Assembly (NCBI GenBank): GCA_003599575.1
Contig: QZKV01000192.1
Coordinates: 1 to 32,859, forward strand
DNA from: Desulfobacteraceae bacterium
Lineage (GTDB): Bacteria > Desulfobacterota > Desulfobacteria > Desulfobacterales > Desulfosarcinaceae
Direction: 5' to 3'
DNA length: 32,859 bases
The number at the start of each line of letters is the position of its first letter. Position 1 is the stretch's first letter. The position numbers and the translations under genes are program-made. Below are positions 9,313-16,147 of the stretch, one piece after another. The notes under the pieces are model-generated. The model was not told the origin of the DNA. It worked only from the letters and a program-made list of their open reading frames with translations, and ran no database searches.

Positions 9313-9804
9313 CTATTCGGCGATTTTTAGGAACGTTTGTCCGTCATCATCGATGATCACCTTTTTGATGGCCGCCAGCACTTCGCACCACTTGCGGGTG
9401 GTGTCAGGCCCCAGCCGTTGCACCAGATCGGTAAAAAGTGCGAGCAGCCCGGCCTCCAGCGCTTCGATTTCCTGAATCGCCTCGGGCGCTATACGCACCA
9501 CCACTTTGCGCCGGTCTTCCATGCTGTGTTCCCGGCAAAGAAGCTTTTTTTCAACCAACCGGTCCACCATAACAGACGCCGAAGGCGCGGAAATCCCCAG
9601 CAGCTCGGCCAATTCGCCCATAGCCAAGGGACCGGCGCTGCGCACCACTCCGACGGCGTGCCACTGCGCCAGTGACAATTCACTGTTGTTTGACGATGCG
9701 AAGGCCGCCAGATGGCGGCTTTGCACTTTCAAAATCTGCTCGTGGATCAATCGTCCTGTGGTGAAGATGAATTTGGCCTGATCACCGGACTGTTTTGAAT
9801 TCAT
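9313..9804 (-). CDS. MarR-family transcriptional regulator
   Basis: A 163-residue dimeric winged-helix regulator. Residues about 43-107 carry the MarR DNA-binding domain. The recognition helices lie in MGELAELLGISAPSASVMVD (about 62-81), and the wing contains DRRKVVVRI, with the conserved Asp-Arg-Arg. The N- and C-terminal helices form the dimer interface. It is the first gene of the efflux operon and is co-directional with it, so the simplest inference is that it autoregulates and represses the pump until a ligand binds. The single Cys near position 136 (RKWCEV) is in the dimer-helix region and could be redox sensitive, but that is speculation. The start is the first in-frame ATG, with a weak AGG upstream. 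Confidence 0.9.
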   Translation of the reverse strand: MNSKQSGDQAKFIFTTGRLIHEQILKVQSRHLAAFASSNNSELSLAQWHAVGVVRSAGPLAMGELAELLGISAPSASVMVDRLVEKKLLCREHSMEDRRKVVVRIAPEAIQEIEALEAGLLALFTDLVQRLGPDTTRKWCEVLAAIKKVIIDDDGQTFLKIAE

Positions 9805-9838
9805 TTATAGTGCCTAATGATTGGATGCTTTAAAAATT

Positions 9839-9915
9839 AACTTGACTAAGTGACCTTGCTGTTTAGCCCAGTATACAAATTCCTGTCAAGTTTCAGTTTG
9901 TAACAGTGTGTAACA
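9839..9915. promoter_or_regulatory. candidate control region of the marR-efflux operon: separated inverted repeat, -35 box and direct repeat
   Basis: In the 234-base spacer between the divergent marR and deacetylase genes, AACTTGAC (9839-9846) and GTCAAGTT (9885-9892) form a perfect 8-base inverted repeat with centres 46 bases apart. The right arm overlaps a consensus minus-strand -35 box, TTGACA (9889-9884). Its partner -10, TAAACA at 9865-9860 (spacing 18), is weak. Next to it, TGTAACA occurs twice (9899-9905 and 9909-9915), exactly one helical turn apart. The MarR protein and a regulator of the plus-strand gene are the obvious candidates to bind here; this is inferred. Confidence 0.35.
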
Positions 9916-10038
9916 TCCGGGATCCACCGGCAAACACTTCAAATCAATGAGAGATACGGATGCATCCGGTCATCCATATCGCGCCAGGGAAAATAATGCT
10001 TATTGCTATGGTTCCATTCAGGCCAGAAAGGTGCGGGA

Positions 10039-11055
10039 ATGATTCTTTACGATCCAAGCCTGACCATCAGCATGGTGCCGTACGGCATTCTGATTCCTTT
10101 GCGCGACAGCCGCGCGACCAAAACCTTTGCCGACCTGAGCGAAGATCCGCTGCTGGGTTCTCTGGTGGATCGCTGGCATTGTCGGAGGGTGGATGAAACA
10201 CTTACCCGGCAAGACCTGCTGAGGGTCCACGCTCCGGAGTATATCGGCCGGCTCTATGGCGAAACCCTGGAGGAGGAGATATTGGCCACGTACGAACTGA
10301 TCGATGCCGGCGGCCGTCACCACCGCTATGCGCCGGAACAGGCCGTACGCCCGCTGGCTGATCTGTTCCGGCGCATTCTGATCAAGGCCGCCGGCACGCT
10401 GCAATGCGCCCGTCTGGCTCTGGAGCATGGATTTTGCTTCTACTTCGCAGGCGGAATGCATCATGCGCACTACGACCACGGCAGCGGGTTTTGCATGATC
10501 AACGACATTGTCATCGCCGCTCGCAAACTCCTGGCGGAAGGTGCGGTGAAGCAAATCTGGGTCATCGACGTGGACGCGCACAAAGGTGACGGCACGGCCG
10601 CCCTGACCGCAGGAGATGATGCCATTGCCACGCTCAGCATTCACATGGCCAATGGCTGGCCACTGGATGGTCCGGCCCTCCTGGAAAACGGCCAGGCCAA
10701 TCCGGCTTTCATTCCCAGTGATATCGATATCGGTGTGGCCGAGGGCGAAGAGGACCATTATCTCCATCGCTTGGAAGATGGATTGTCCCGGTTGGACCGC
10801 AGCGGGCGATGCGATCTGGCCGTTGTGGTGAGCGGCGCCGATCCTTACGAGGGGGACGAGTTGCCATCGACGGCCGGTTTGAAACTCTCAATGCATCAAA
10901 TGCTGTCCCGGGACCAGCTCATCTACACCTTCCTGCGCAGCCGTGACATTCCCGCCGCCTACCTGATGGCGGGGGGCTACGGCGAGCAGGTGTGGCGGGT
11001 GTATGCGCAGTTCTTGAAGTGGGTGCTTTTTAAAAGGATGAAGGCTGAAGGATGA
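10039..11055 (+). CDS. histone-deacetylase-superfamily protein (zinc-dependent deacetylase)
   Basis: A 338-residue arginase/deacetylase-fold enzyme. The expected active-site residues are present: His141-His142 in GGMHHAHYDHG, zinc ligands Asp179 and His181 in VIDVDAHKGDG, third ligand Asp268 in SGADPYEGD, and Tyr314 in AGGYGEQ. Such enzymes hydrolyse acyl groups from lysine, polyamines or small amides. The start at 10039 was chosen because AAAGG lies seven bases upstream; twelve in-frame codons before it have no ribosome site. The gene converges on the 750-residue GNAT-deacetylase-GNAT gene, leaving 79 bases between stops. It is therefore not in that operon, but it carries the same activity type right beside it, so a shared pathway is plausible though unproven. 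Confidence 0.88.
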   Translation: MILYDPSLTISMVPYGILIPLRDSRATKTFADLSEDPLLGSLVDRWHCRRVDETLTRQDLLRVHAPEYIGRLYGETLEEEILATYELIDAGGRHHRYAPEQAVRPLADLFRRILIKAAGTLQCARLALEHGFCFYFAGGMHHAHYDHGSGFCMINDIVIAARKLLAEGAVKQIWVIDVDAHKGDGTAALTAGDDAIATLSIHMANGWPLDGPALLENGQANPAFIPSDIDIGVAEGEEDHYLHRLEDGLSRLDRSGRCDLAVVVSGADPYEGDELPSTAGLKLSMHQMLSRDQLIYTFLRSRDIPAAYLMAGGYGEQVWRVYAQFLKWVLFKRMKAEG

Positions 11056-11084
11056 GGGGCCGAATCACAAGAATCTCGGATGTG

Positions 11085-11117
11085 TCTCGCTCGTACGCGT
11101 ACTCGTTCTCGTACTCG
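11085..11117. repeat. short low-complexity tract of TACTCG-like units
   Basis: Between the two converging stop codons lies a tract of imperfect six-base units (CTCGTACGCGTACTCG, then TTCTCGTACTCG). It is non-coding and too degenerate and short for a CRISPR array. Immediately beyond it, GAAAAGAATATTTTC can form a weak AT-rich hairpin, which is not a convincing terminator. Confidence 0.5.
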
Positions 11118-11134
11118 AAAAGAATATTTTCTCT

Positions 11135-13387
11135 TCAATCAAGGGTTTTGCAATAGATCGCCTTGCTGTCCCCCGGCGCATAGAAATCTTTCAGGCTGGC
11201 TTCCAGTCGATAACCGCAATTTTCGTAGAAGATGCGTGTGCTGGCATATTCCGTTCGCTGCGATGTTTCGATGTAGATCCGGCGCCCGCCGTCATTGTAG
11301 ATGAGGCGCTCGGTTTCCTGGATCAACCGGCGTCCCATGCCGCGGCGCTGGAAATCGGGATGTACGGCGATCCAGTACAAGTCGAAACTGCCGGAGCTGC
11401 CGGCGATGGGGCCGTAGCAGGTGTATCCGGCCATGCGGCCCGGGTATTCGGCGATGAGGAAGCAGTAACCGCTGGGCGCTCCTTTGGTCAGGCGCTCTTG
11501 AACCAGCTCTTCGGCCACGCCGATCTCTTCGGGGTTAAAGAATCCGGTTGCGGCCACCAGACTGCGGATGCGTTCCGGGTCGCCCGCCTGCACGGCATGG
11601 CGCCAGTGCAGGTCGGGCATGTTGTTCACGGCGGTATTCACCAGAGGCAGTGCACGGTTGCTGGCCTCGACCAACCCTTTGAAGAAATTCAAGGTGCCGG
11701 TTCCCAGCGTGCGGGTGCGGTATCCGCCTTCCTGAACCACCAGGGTCGGCAAACCCAATTCGCCGATCATGCGTCCGTTGGTTTCGAAGTCCTTGCCCAG
11801 CAGTTGCCAGCTTCCGGTCGGATCGCCCCTGGCGGTGTCCAAGCCTAGGGCCACAATCAAAAAATGGGGTTTGAAGGCCTCGATGCGCTCAAGTGATTTC
11901 TTGAGGGCTTTGCGGTATTGCGGGCCGTCTACAGATTCAGGCAGGGGCAGGTTCCAATTGAATCCTTCGCCCTCGCCTTCGCCGTTTTCGTCTTCAAATC
12001 CGGTGAAGTAAGGATAGGCGAATCGCGGGTGCCCATGGATGGAGATGGTCAGCACATCGGATCTGCGGTAGAAAATATCCTGCTGCCCATTGCCGTGGTG
12101 ATAGTCGATGTCCAGGATGGCCACCCGTCCGTGGGCGCTCAAATAGTGAGCGGCAATGGCATTGTTGTTAAAATAGCAGAACCCGCCAAAGGCGCGCCGC
12201 TCGGCGTGGTGCCCGGGCGGCCGGACAAGGGCGTAGGCGATGCGCCGGCCGGTCAGGATTTCCGCGGCGGCCGTCAGGGCGCAGTCGACCCCGCGTCGGG
12301 CCGCTGGATAGGCATTGTGGTTGATCGGCGTAAACGTATCAATGCAATAGTATCCCGAAAGTACGGAAGGTTCTTTCGGCGGCCGGGTTTTGTTGCGGAT
12401 CGGGAAAACATAAGGGTAGAGCGATTTGCCTTCGGGCATCTCCGCGCAGGCGCGGCGGAGATAATTGACCAAATCGACGTCATGTACGGCCGTGATGTGC
12501 TTTTGGCCGAATGCGCGCGGCGGGCTGATGGTGAACATGCCGCTTGGCTCGATTGCGCTGCGGATGCTTCTGACCCGCACCGGCGACTCGACGTACCCGC
12601 GTTCATGCACGTGATGAATCGTATGCTTGTCGTTGATGATCAGGGCCACCGGTTCGATGACCCGTGTATCGACCGTGCTCTGGACCGCCTCCGGTTTGAC
12701 ATAGCGCAAGGGCCGCAGGCGTACCGGATCGTCCCGAAAGGAGGCCACCACCTTTACGACATAGTCCGGCGGACAGTAATCGGCATATTTGCGCTCTAGA
12801 ATGGCACGCGCCACTTTGCGGGCGAAGGCCAGCCGCAAAGATTGCGGGCGGTCCAGCCCATCGTACACCAGATAGGGCATGCAGGTGTCTGCGGCTTTTA
12901 CGGGCGTTTCATAGCCGGTATTCACGATGGGTCGTGCACCGTACTGCTCATAAAAACGGAGCCTGGAGCGGTTTTGTTTAAGTATCGTCTCATCGGGGCA
13001 GGTTTGGGGATCATCGGGAAGTGTTTCAAAAAAGAGGCCCCCGGCACCGAGGGCAGCGGCTTCCCGGCGCACCCGGTCGTATAAAGCACTGCCGATGCCG
13101 CCGCCGGTGTTCCCGCCCGCCAGGGCGATCCAATCCAGGTAGCAGAAGCCTATCTCGGGCTCATGCAACAGCATGGCGAAACCGGATATCCTGCGGCGCA
13201 AATTCTCCGCCACCAGCAAAATGGTGCGGAACCGGTGCTTGAACGGATTGCGCAGCTTTTCGCCGATTTGGGCGATCTCTTCTTCCGGAACCCGGTTGAA
13301 CCGAGTGCGCAGAATCTGCTGCGCCTGGGCGATAATCTCCCGATTGACCGGCAGCAGGTCGTCATGTATTTTTCTTATCTTAAACAT
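11135..13387 (-). CDS. three-domain fusion: GNAT acetyltransferase - acetylpolyamine amidohydrolase/deacetylase - GNAT acetyltransferase
   Basis: A 750-residue cytoplasmic protein with two opposing activities. Residues 1-175 are a GNAT-like fold (YLDWIALA strand, glycine-rich GGNTGGGIGSALYDRV at 91-106). Residues 245-575 are a class II-like deacetylase of the acetylpolyamine-amidohydrolase type, with an apparently complete site: His393-His394 (RPPGHHAE), zinc ligands Asp428 and His430 (DIDYHHGNG), Asp517 (GLDTARGDP) and Tyr556 (EGGYRTRT). Residues 595-750 are a second, canonical GNAT with the acetyl-CoA loop QRRGMGRR (680-687) and a C-terminal FYENCGYR. It is the last gene of a minus-strand cluster with two ATP-grasp ligases, a cysteine-cluster protein and KamA, and its start overlaps the preceding gene by 13 bases. 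It is likely to install and remove acetyl groups on an amino compound made there, for example beta-lysine. No RimI, sirtuin or protein-lysine system is implied. Confidence 0.9.
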   Translation of the reverse strand: MFKIRKIHDDLLPVNREIIAQAQQILRTRFNRVPEEEIAQIGEKLRNPFKHRFRTILLVAENLRRRISGFAMLLHEPEIGFCYLDWIALAGGNTGGGIGSALYDRVRREAAALGAGGLFFETLPDDPQTCPDETILKQNRSRLRFYEQYGARPIVNTGYETPVKAADTCMPYLVYDGLDRPQSLRLAFARKVARAILERKYADYCPPDYVVKVVASFRDDPVRLRPLRYVKPEAVQSTVDTRVIEPVALIINDKHTIHHVHERGYVESPVRVRSIRSAIEPSGMFTISPPRAFGQKHITAVHDVDLVNYLRRACAEMPEGKSLYPYVFPIRNKTRPPKEPSVLSGYYCIDTFTPINHNAYPAARRGVDCALTAAAEILTGRRIAYALVRPPGHHAERRAFGGFCYFNNNAIAAHYLSAHGRVAILDIDYHHGNGQQDIFYRRSDVLTISIHGHPRFAYPYFTGFEDENGEGEGEGFNWNLPLPESVDGPQYRKALKKSLERIEAFKPHFLIVALGLDTARGDPTGSWQLLGKDFETNGRMIGELGLPTLVVQEGGYRTRTLGTGTLNFFKGLVEASNRALPLVNTAVNNMPDLHWRHAVQAGDPERIRSLVAATGFFNPEEIGVAEELVQERLTKGAPSGYCFLIAEYPGRMAGYTCYGPIAGSSGSFDLYWIAVHPDFQRRGMGRRLIQETERLIYNDGGRRIYIETSQRTEYASTRIFYENCGYRLEASLKDFYAPGDSKAIYCKTLD

Positions 13388-14376
13388 GTTTGCTGAATAA
13401 TGGCATCAATGGTTTGGTCGAAGTGCAAACCGGCTTGCGCGACGGCCGCCGCAAAACCGGCATCGGGTGAAAGGCAGGGGTTGGCATTGATCTCCAGCAC
13501 CCAGGGACGGTTCATGGCATCCACGCGAAAATCTACGCGGGCATAACCGCTCAGATCGAAGAGATGCCAGCACGCCAACGCCAGGGAGGTCAATTCTTCA
13601 ACCAAAGCGTTGTCTTCCGGTCCGAAATCATAGCGCCGCGGCGTATGGTGGTATTCGTAAGAATTGGCATCCCATTTGGCGCGGTAGTCCACGATGCAGG
13701 GCTTGCCTTCACTGAAACCTTCGAAGAGGATTTCGGCCGGTGGCAAAACGCGGGGTCCCTCAATCCCATCCAGAATCGAAATATTGAATTCACGGCCCTC
13801 AATGAAGGCTTCGGCAAAGCACGCGCCGCCCAGTTGGGGGGCGCGTTGCGAAAGCAGCCGGGGCAGGTCGGCTGAGGCCGCGCCGTCCACAAAGGCATTT
13901 TCGTCCAATCCGATGGAGGCGTGCTCCCACACCGATTTGATAATCCAGCGCTCAGGCCGCCGTTCCGGCAGCGGCCCGGTATGCTGCCGGCGGCCCTCAC
14001 AGGGGCCGACCCAGGGCGGCGTCGGAATGCCGGCGCCCTCGAGCCATGCTTTGGCCAGAACTTTATTGGAGGTCAAAAACAGGGCTTCGGCGGATGAGCC
14101 GGTATAGGGCAGCCGCATGGCATCCAGCAAGGCGGGGAACAGGTGCAGCAATCGGCCCGTGCCCGCCAGCGCCTCGACCAGGTTAAAGACCCCGTCGGGC
14201 GCTTCGAACATCAGCCGGCTTTGAACGGCGGCCAGATTTAAATCGCATGCCAGCCGGAAGATCTGATGACCGCAACGTCGCGCGGCCTCTTCCACCGCAT
14301 CGGCCTGAGCCAGAACATCCTGTTCATCCGCTGTGCTGCCTGGATCGAGGGCGTTATGAACTACAGCAATTCGCAT
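13375..14376 (-). CDS. ATP-grasp ligase, D-Ala-D-Ala ligase-like (second of a pair)
   Basis: A 333-residue ATP-grasp enzyme. Visible parts are an N-terminal substrate domain with FNLVEAL (64-70), an ATP-binding lobe (WIIKSVWEHAS at 144-154, EAFIEGREFN at 189-198), and a C-terminal metal site (ARVDFRVD then VLEINANPCLSPDAGF) with Asp282, Glu295 and Asn297. This arrangement matches D-alanine-D-alanine ligases, which join a carboxylate to an amine through an acyl phosphate. The N-terminal motif differs from the HG-type motif of true Ddl, and the genome context is not cell-wall synthesis, so a different amino-acid or peptide ligase is more likely. It overlaps the upstream ATP-grasp gene by 23 bases and the downstream fusion gene by 13. 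The two ATP-grasp proteins are clearly distinct in sequence, suggesting successive ligation steps. Confidence 0.88.
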   Translation of the reverse strand: MRIAVVHNALDPGSTADEQDVLAQADAVEEAARRCGHQIFRLACDLNLAAVQSRLMFEAPDGVFNLVEALAGTGRLLHLFPALLDAMRLPYTGSSAEALFLTSNKVLAKAWLEGAGIPTPPWVGPCEGRRQHTGPLPERRPERWIIKSVWEHASIGLDENAFVDGAASADLPRLLSQRAPQLGGACFAEAFIEGREFNISILDGIEGPRVLPPAEILFEGFSEGKPCIVDYRAKWDANSYEYHHTPRRYDFGPEDNALVEELTSLALACWHLFDLSGYARVDFRVDAMNRPWVLEINANPCLSPDAGFAAAVAQAGLHFDQTIDAIIQQTCLR

Positions 14377-15388
14377 TTCGGGTACTCTGGCCGGCGGTTT
14401 TCCGGCGGCGGATGCGTTTGAGGGCTGAAGCCATGATGCGTTCGATCAGTTGCACATAGGCAATGCCCAGGTGGGTGCATACAATCGGCAAGTCCGAATG
14501 TTCGGGATGCAGACCGGCCAGCGGGTTTACTTCCATGAAGAGCGGATGGCCGGCCTCGTCGCAGCGCAGATCGGCGCGGCCGCCGTCGCGGCACCCCAGG
14601 ACGCGCCAGGCATCCAAGGCAACTTTTTCGGCTTCTTTTACGACCGCATCGTCCTGGGGGCGTACCAGGCGGTAGGAGACCAATTCTTCGCAATTCTCCT
14701 TGTTTTTGTAGGAATAGACGTTCGGCTCGGCATTCTTCAGCAAGTGCACTTCGATTGTGCCGAGCACCTGGGCATCGGCCCCTGTGCCCACGATGCCGGT
14801 GGTAAATTCACGCCCGGGTAAAAAGGGTTCGACCAGAACCGGCTGCTGAAAGGCCACCATCAAGTTGCGGCAGGCCGCCCCCAAATCGTCGCGCCGGTGC
14901 ACGATGGATTCCGGAGAGACCCCCTTGCCGGTGCCTTCGGCGATCGGCTTGAGAAAATAGGGCGGATCGAAATCCACGCTGCGGACGTCTTCCGCAACGG
15001 CCACCACGGTGAAATCAGAGGTGGGCACCTTGGCATCGCGCAGAACGTGCTTGGTCATGCCCTTGTGCAGGGTCAGGGCCATCACCAGTGGATCGGAGAA
15101 TGTGTAGGGTATGTCATAAACGTCCAGAATAGCCGGCACCTGGGCTTCGCGTCCGATACCGTAAAGCCCCTCGGCAATGTTGAACACCAAATCCCAACGG
15201 TCGCCTGCGGCCAGGCGTTGAATCAAATGACGCGCATGACCGATGCGATCGGTCGTATATCCCAAGGCGGCGAGTGCTTTTTCAAGAGCGACGATCGTAT
15301 CGTCCCGATCGAACTCCGCGCTTTCCTCTTCGCTGAATCCGGCCTTCAGATAATCCGAGCGAAGATCATAGGTCAATCCAACTCTCAT
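14354..15388 (-). CDS. ATP-grasp ligase, D-Ala-D-Ala ligase-like (first of a pair)
   Basis: A 344-residue ATP-grasp enzyme. Motifs in order are FNIAEGLYGIGREAQVPA (69-86) in the N-terminal domain, YFLKPIAEGTGKG (144-156) for the ATP phosphates, VEPFLPGREFTTG (186-198), and the metal-binding end GGRADLRCD (269-277) with LFMEVNPLAGLHPEHSDLP (283-301). Asp273, Glu286 and Asn288 are the probable magnesium ligands. The fold is that of D-Ala-D-Ala ligase, but the context argues for ligation of another amino acid, possibly beta-lysine from the KamA product. GGGAGGG eight bases before the ATG supports the start at 15388, inside the end of the YkgJ-like gene (23-base overlap). The same 23-base overlap recurs at its own 3' end, so the genes are translationally linked. 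Confidence 0.88.
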   Translation of the reverse strand: MRVGLTYDLRSDYLKAGFSEEESAEFDRDDTIVALEKALAALGYTTDRIGHARHLIQRLAAGDRWDLVFNIAEGLYGIGREAQVPAILDVYDIPYTFSDPLVMALTLHKGMTKHVLRDAKVPTSDFTVVAVAEDVRSVDFDPPYFLKPIAEGTGKGVSPESIVHRRDDLGAACRNLMVAFQQPVLVEPFLPGREFTTGIVGTGADAQVLGTIEVHLLKNAEPNVYSYKNKENCEELVSYRLVRPQDDAVVKEAEKVALDAWRVLGCRDGGRADLRCDEAGHPLFMEVNPLAGLHPEHSDLPIVCTHLGIAYVQLIERIMASALKRIRRRKTAGQSTRNANCCSS

Positions 15389-15950
15389 CGATCAAACCCT
15401 CCCATAGAACCTCATCGTAAAGGAGTTGATGCCACTGCGCAGCCTCATTTTGGGCCACACCGGCAATGCCGGTCTCGATGACGGCCGGGGCGGAACTCCT
15501 CGTTGCAGGACATTCGAGATCCCATTGCCGGTCGATTCCTTCTGCCGAATACAGGTGGGGATACAATCGGCATATCAGTGGACGCACCTCCAGCGGCAGG
15601 CGGCACCCCGATGGCGTTAAAAGGATGCAATCACCATTGGCAGTTTGTTTGAGCACCCGCCGGCTGCCATCGGGCCGAAAAATGTGCTGCTGCCAAATGG
15701 GGTCGTCGTGCTGATCGGCATATGCTCCGTTGGCGCATTTGCGGTACTCGAAAAAATCCTTGCGCTGCAGATACTTGAAAATACGACGGCAATCTCCCCA
15801 AGTCACGTAAATTTCATGTTCTTGGCAGCAGCTGCGTCCTTTCCGGGCACATTCAAGGCACAAGCAGCTTTGATCGGTGATCGGTGCCGTAGTGCTCGGA
15901 CAACCCGCGGCACCGGACAATCCCTCCGAAACAGGATTGGATACGGTCAT
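15366..15950 (-). CDS. YkgJ-like cysteine-cluster protein (putative metal/Fe-S binding)
   Basis: A 194-residue cysteine-rich protein of the YkgJ (CxCxxC...CC) type. Cys31 and Cys34 (LCLECARKG), Cys41-Cys42 (RSCCQ), Cys108, Cys116 (CILLTPSGCRLPLEVRP), Cys127 (ICRLYPH) and Cys147 (LECPA) follow the family pattern expected to bind zinc or an iron-sulfur cluster. Members often accompany methyl- or amino-modifying enzymes, but their biochemistry is largely unknown. I placed the start at 15950 because AAGGAGG lies about nine bases upstream; the longer frame to 16037 would run into an inverted repeat and lacks a ribosome site. It overlaps the next gene by 23 bases. A role in metal handling or as an accessory to the radical-SAM KamA is inference. 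Confidence 0.8.
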   Translation of the reverse strand: MTVSNPVSEGLSGAAGCPSTTAPITDQSCLCLECARKGRSCCQEHEIYVTWGDCRRIFKYLQRKDFFEYRKCANGAYADQHDDPIWQQHIFRPDGSRRVLKQTANGDCILLTPSGCRLPLEVRPLICRLYPHLYSAEGIDRQWDLECPATRSSAPAVIETGIAGVAQNEAAQWHQLLYDEVLWEGLIDESWIDL

Positions 15951-16033
15951 AAGGGCCGCCTCCTTTCCGGCGGCACATTGACCGGAAGGCTTTTGAATTG
16001 GATAAAATGATGATTCGAACGGAATTGTATTCA

Positions 16034-16113
16034 TCACCGCGCACGCACGGAACCCAGAGATATTCCGGCATTTTACCGGAATATCTCCGTGTGGGCTGTG
16101 GTATCCGCGGTGA
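16034..16113. repeat. 80-base imperfect inverted repeat in the kamA-ykgJ spacer
   Basis: The inner arms are a perfect 12-base pair: GAGATATTCCGG (16057-16068) and CCGGAATATCTC (16076-16087), with a 7-base loop. The outer arms TCACCGCG (16034-16041) and CGCGGTGA (16106-16113) are also perfect; the intervening 15 and 18 bases pair only partly. There is no T-tract after it on either strand, so it is not a standard intrinsic terminator. It could be an mRNA-processing or stability element, an operator, or a small palindromic mobile element. It lies in the 197-base gap between kamA and the four overlapping downstream genes. Confidence 0.85.
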
Positions 16114-16147
16114 AAAACACTTTTACGAAATCATCAAGAATAGCTGT

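Noticed and set aside
11085..11117. short repeats as a possible CRISPR fragment
   Set aside because: The units are about six bases and degenerate, there are no unique spacers, and no cas gene is present.
13375..15388. the ATP-grasp pair as true D-Ala-D-Ala ligases
   Set aside because: There are two different copies, atypical N-terminal motifs and no mur or ddl-type neighbours. The fold matches but the role probably does not.
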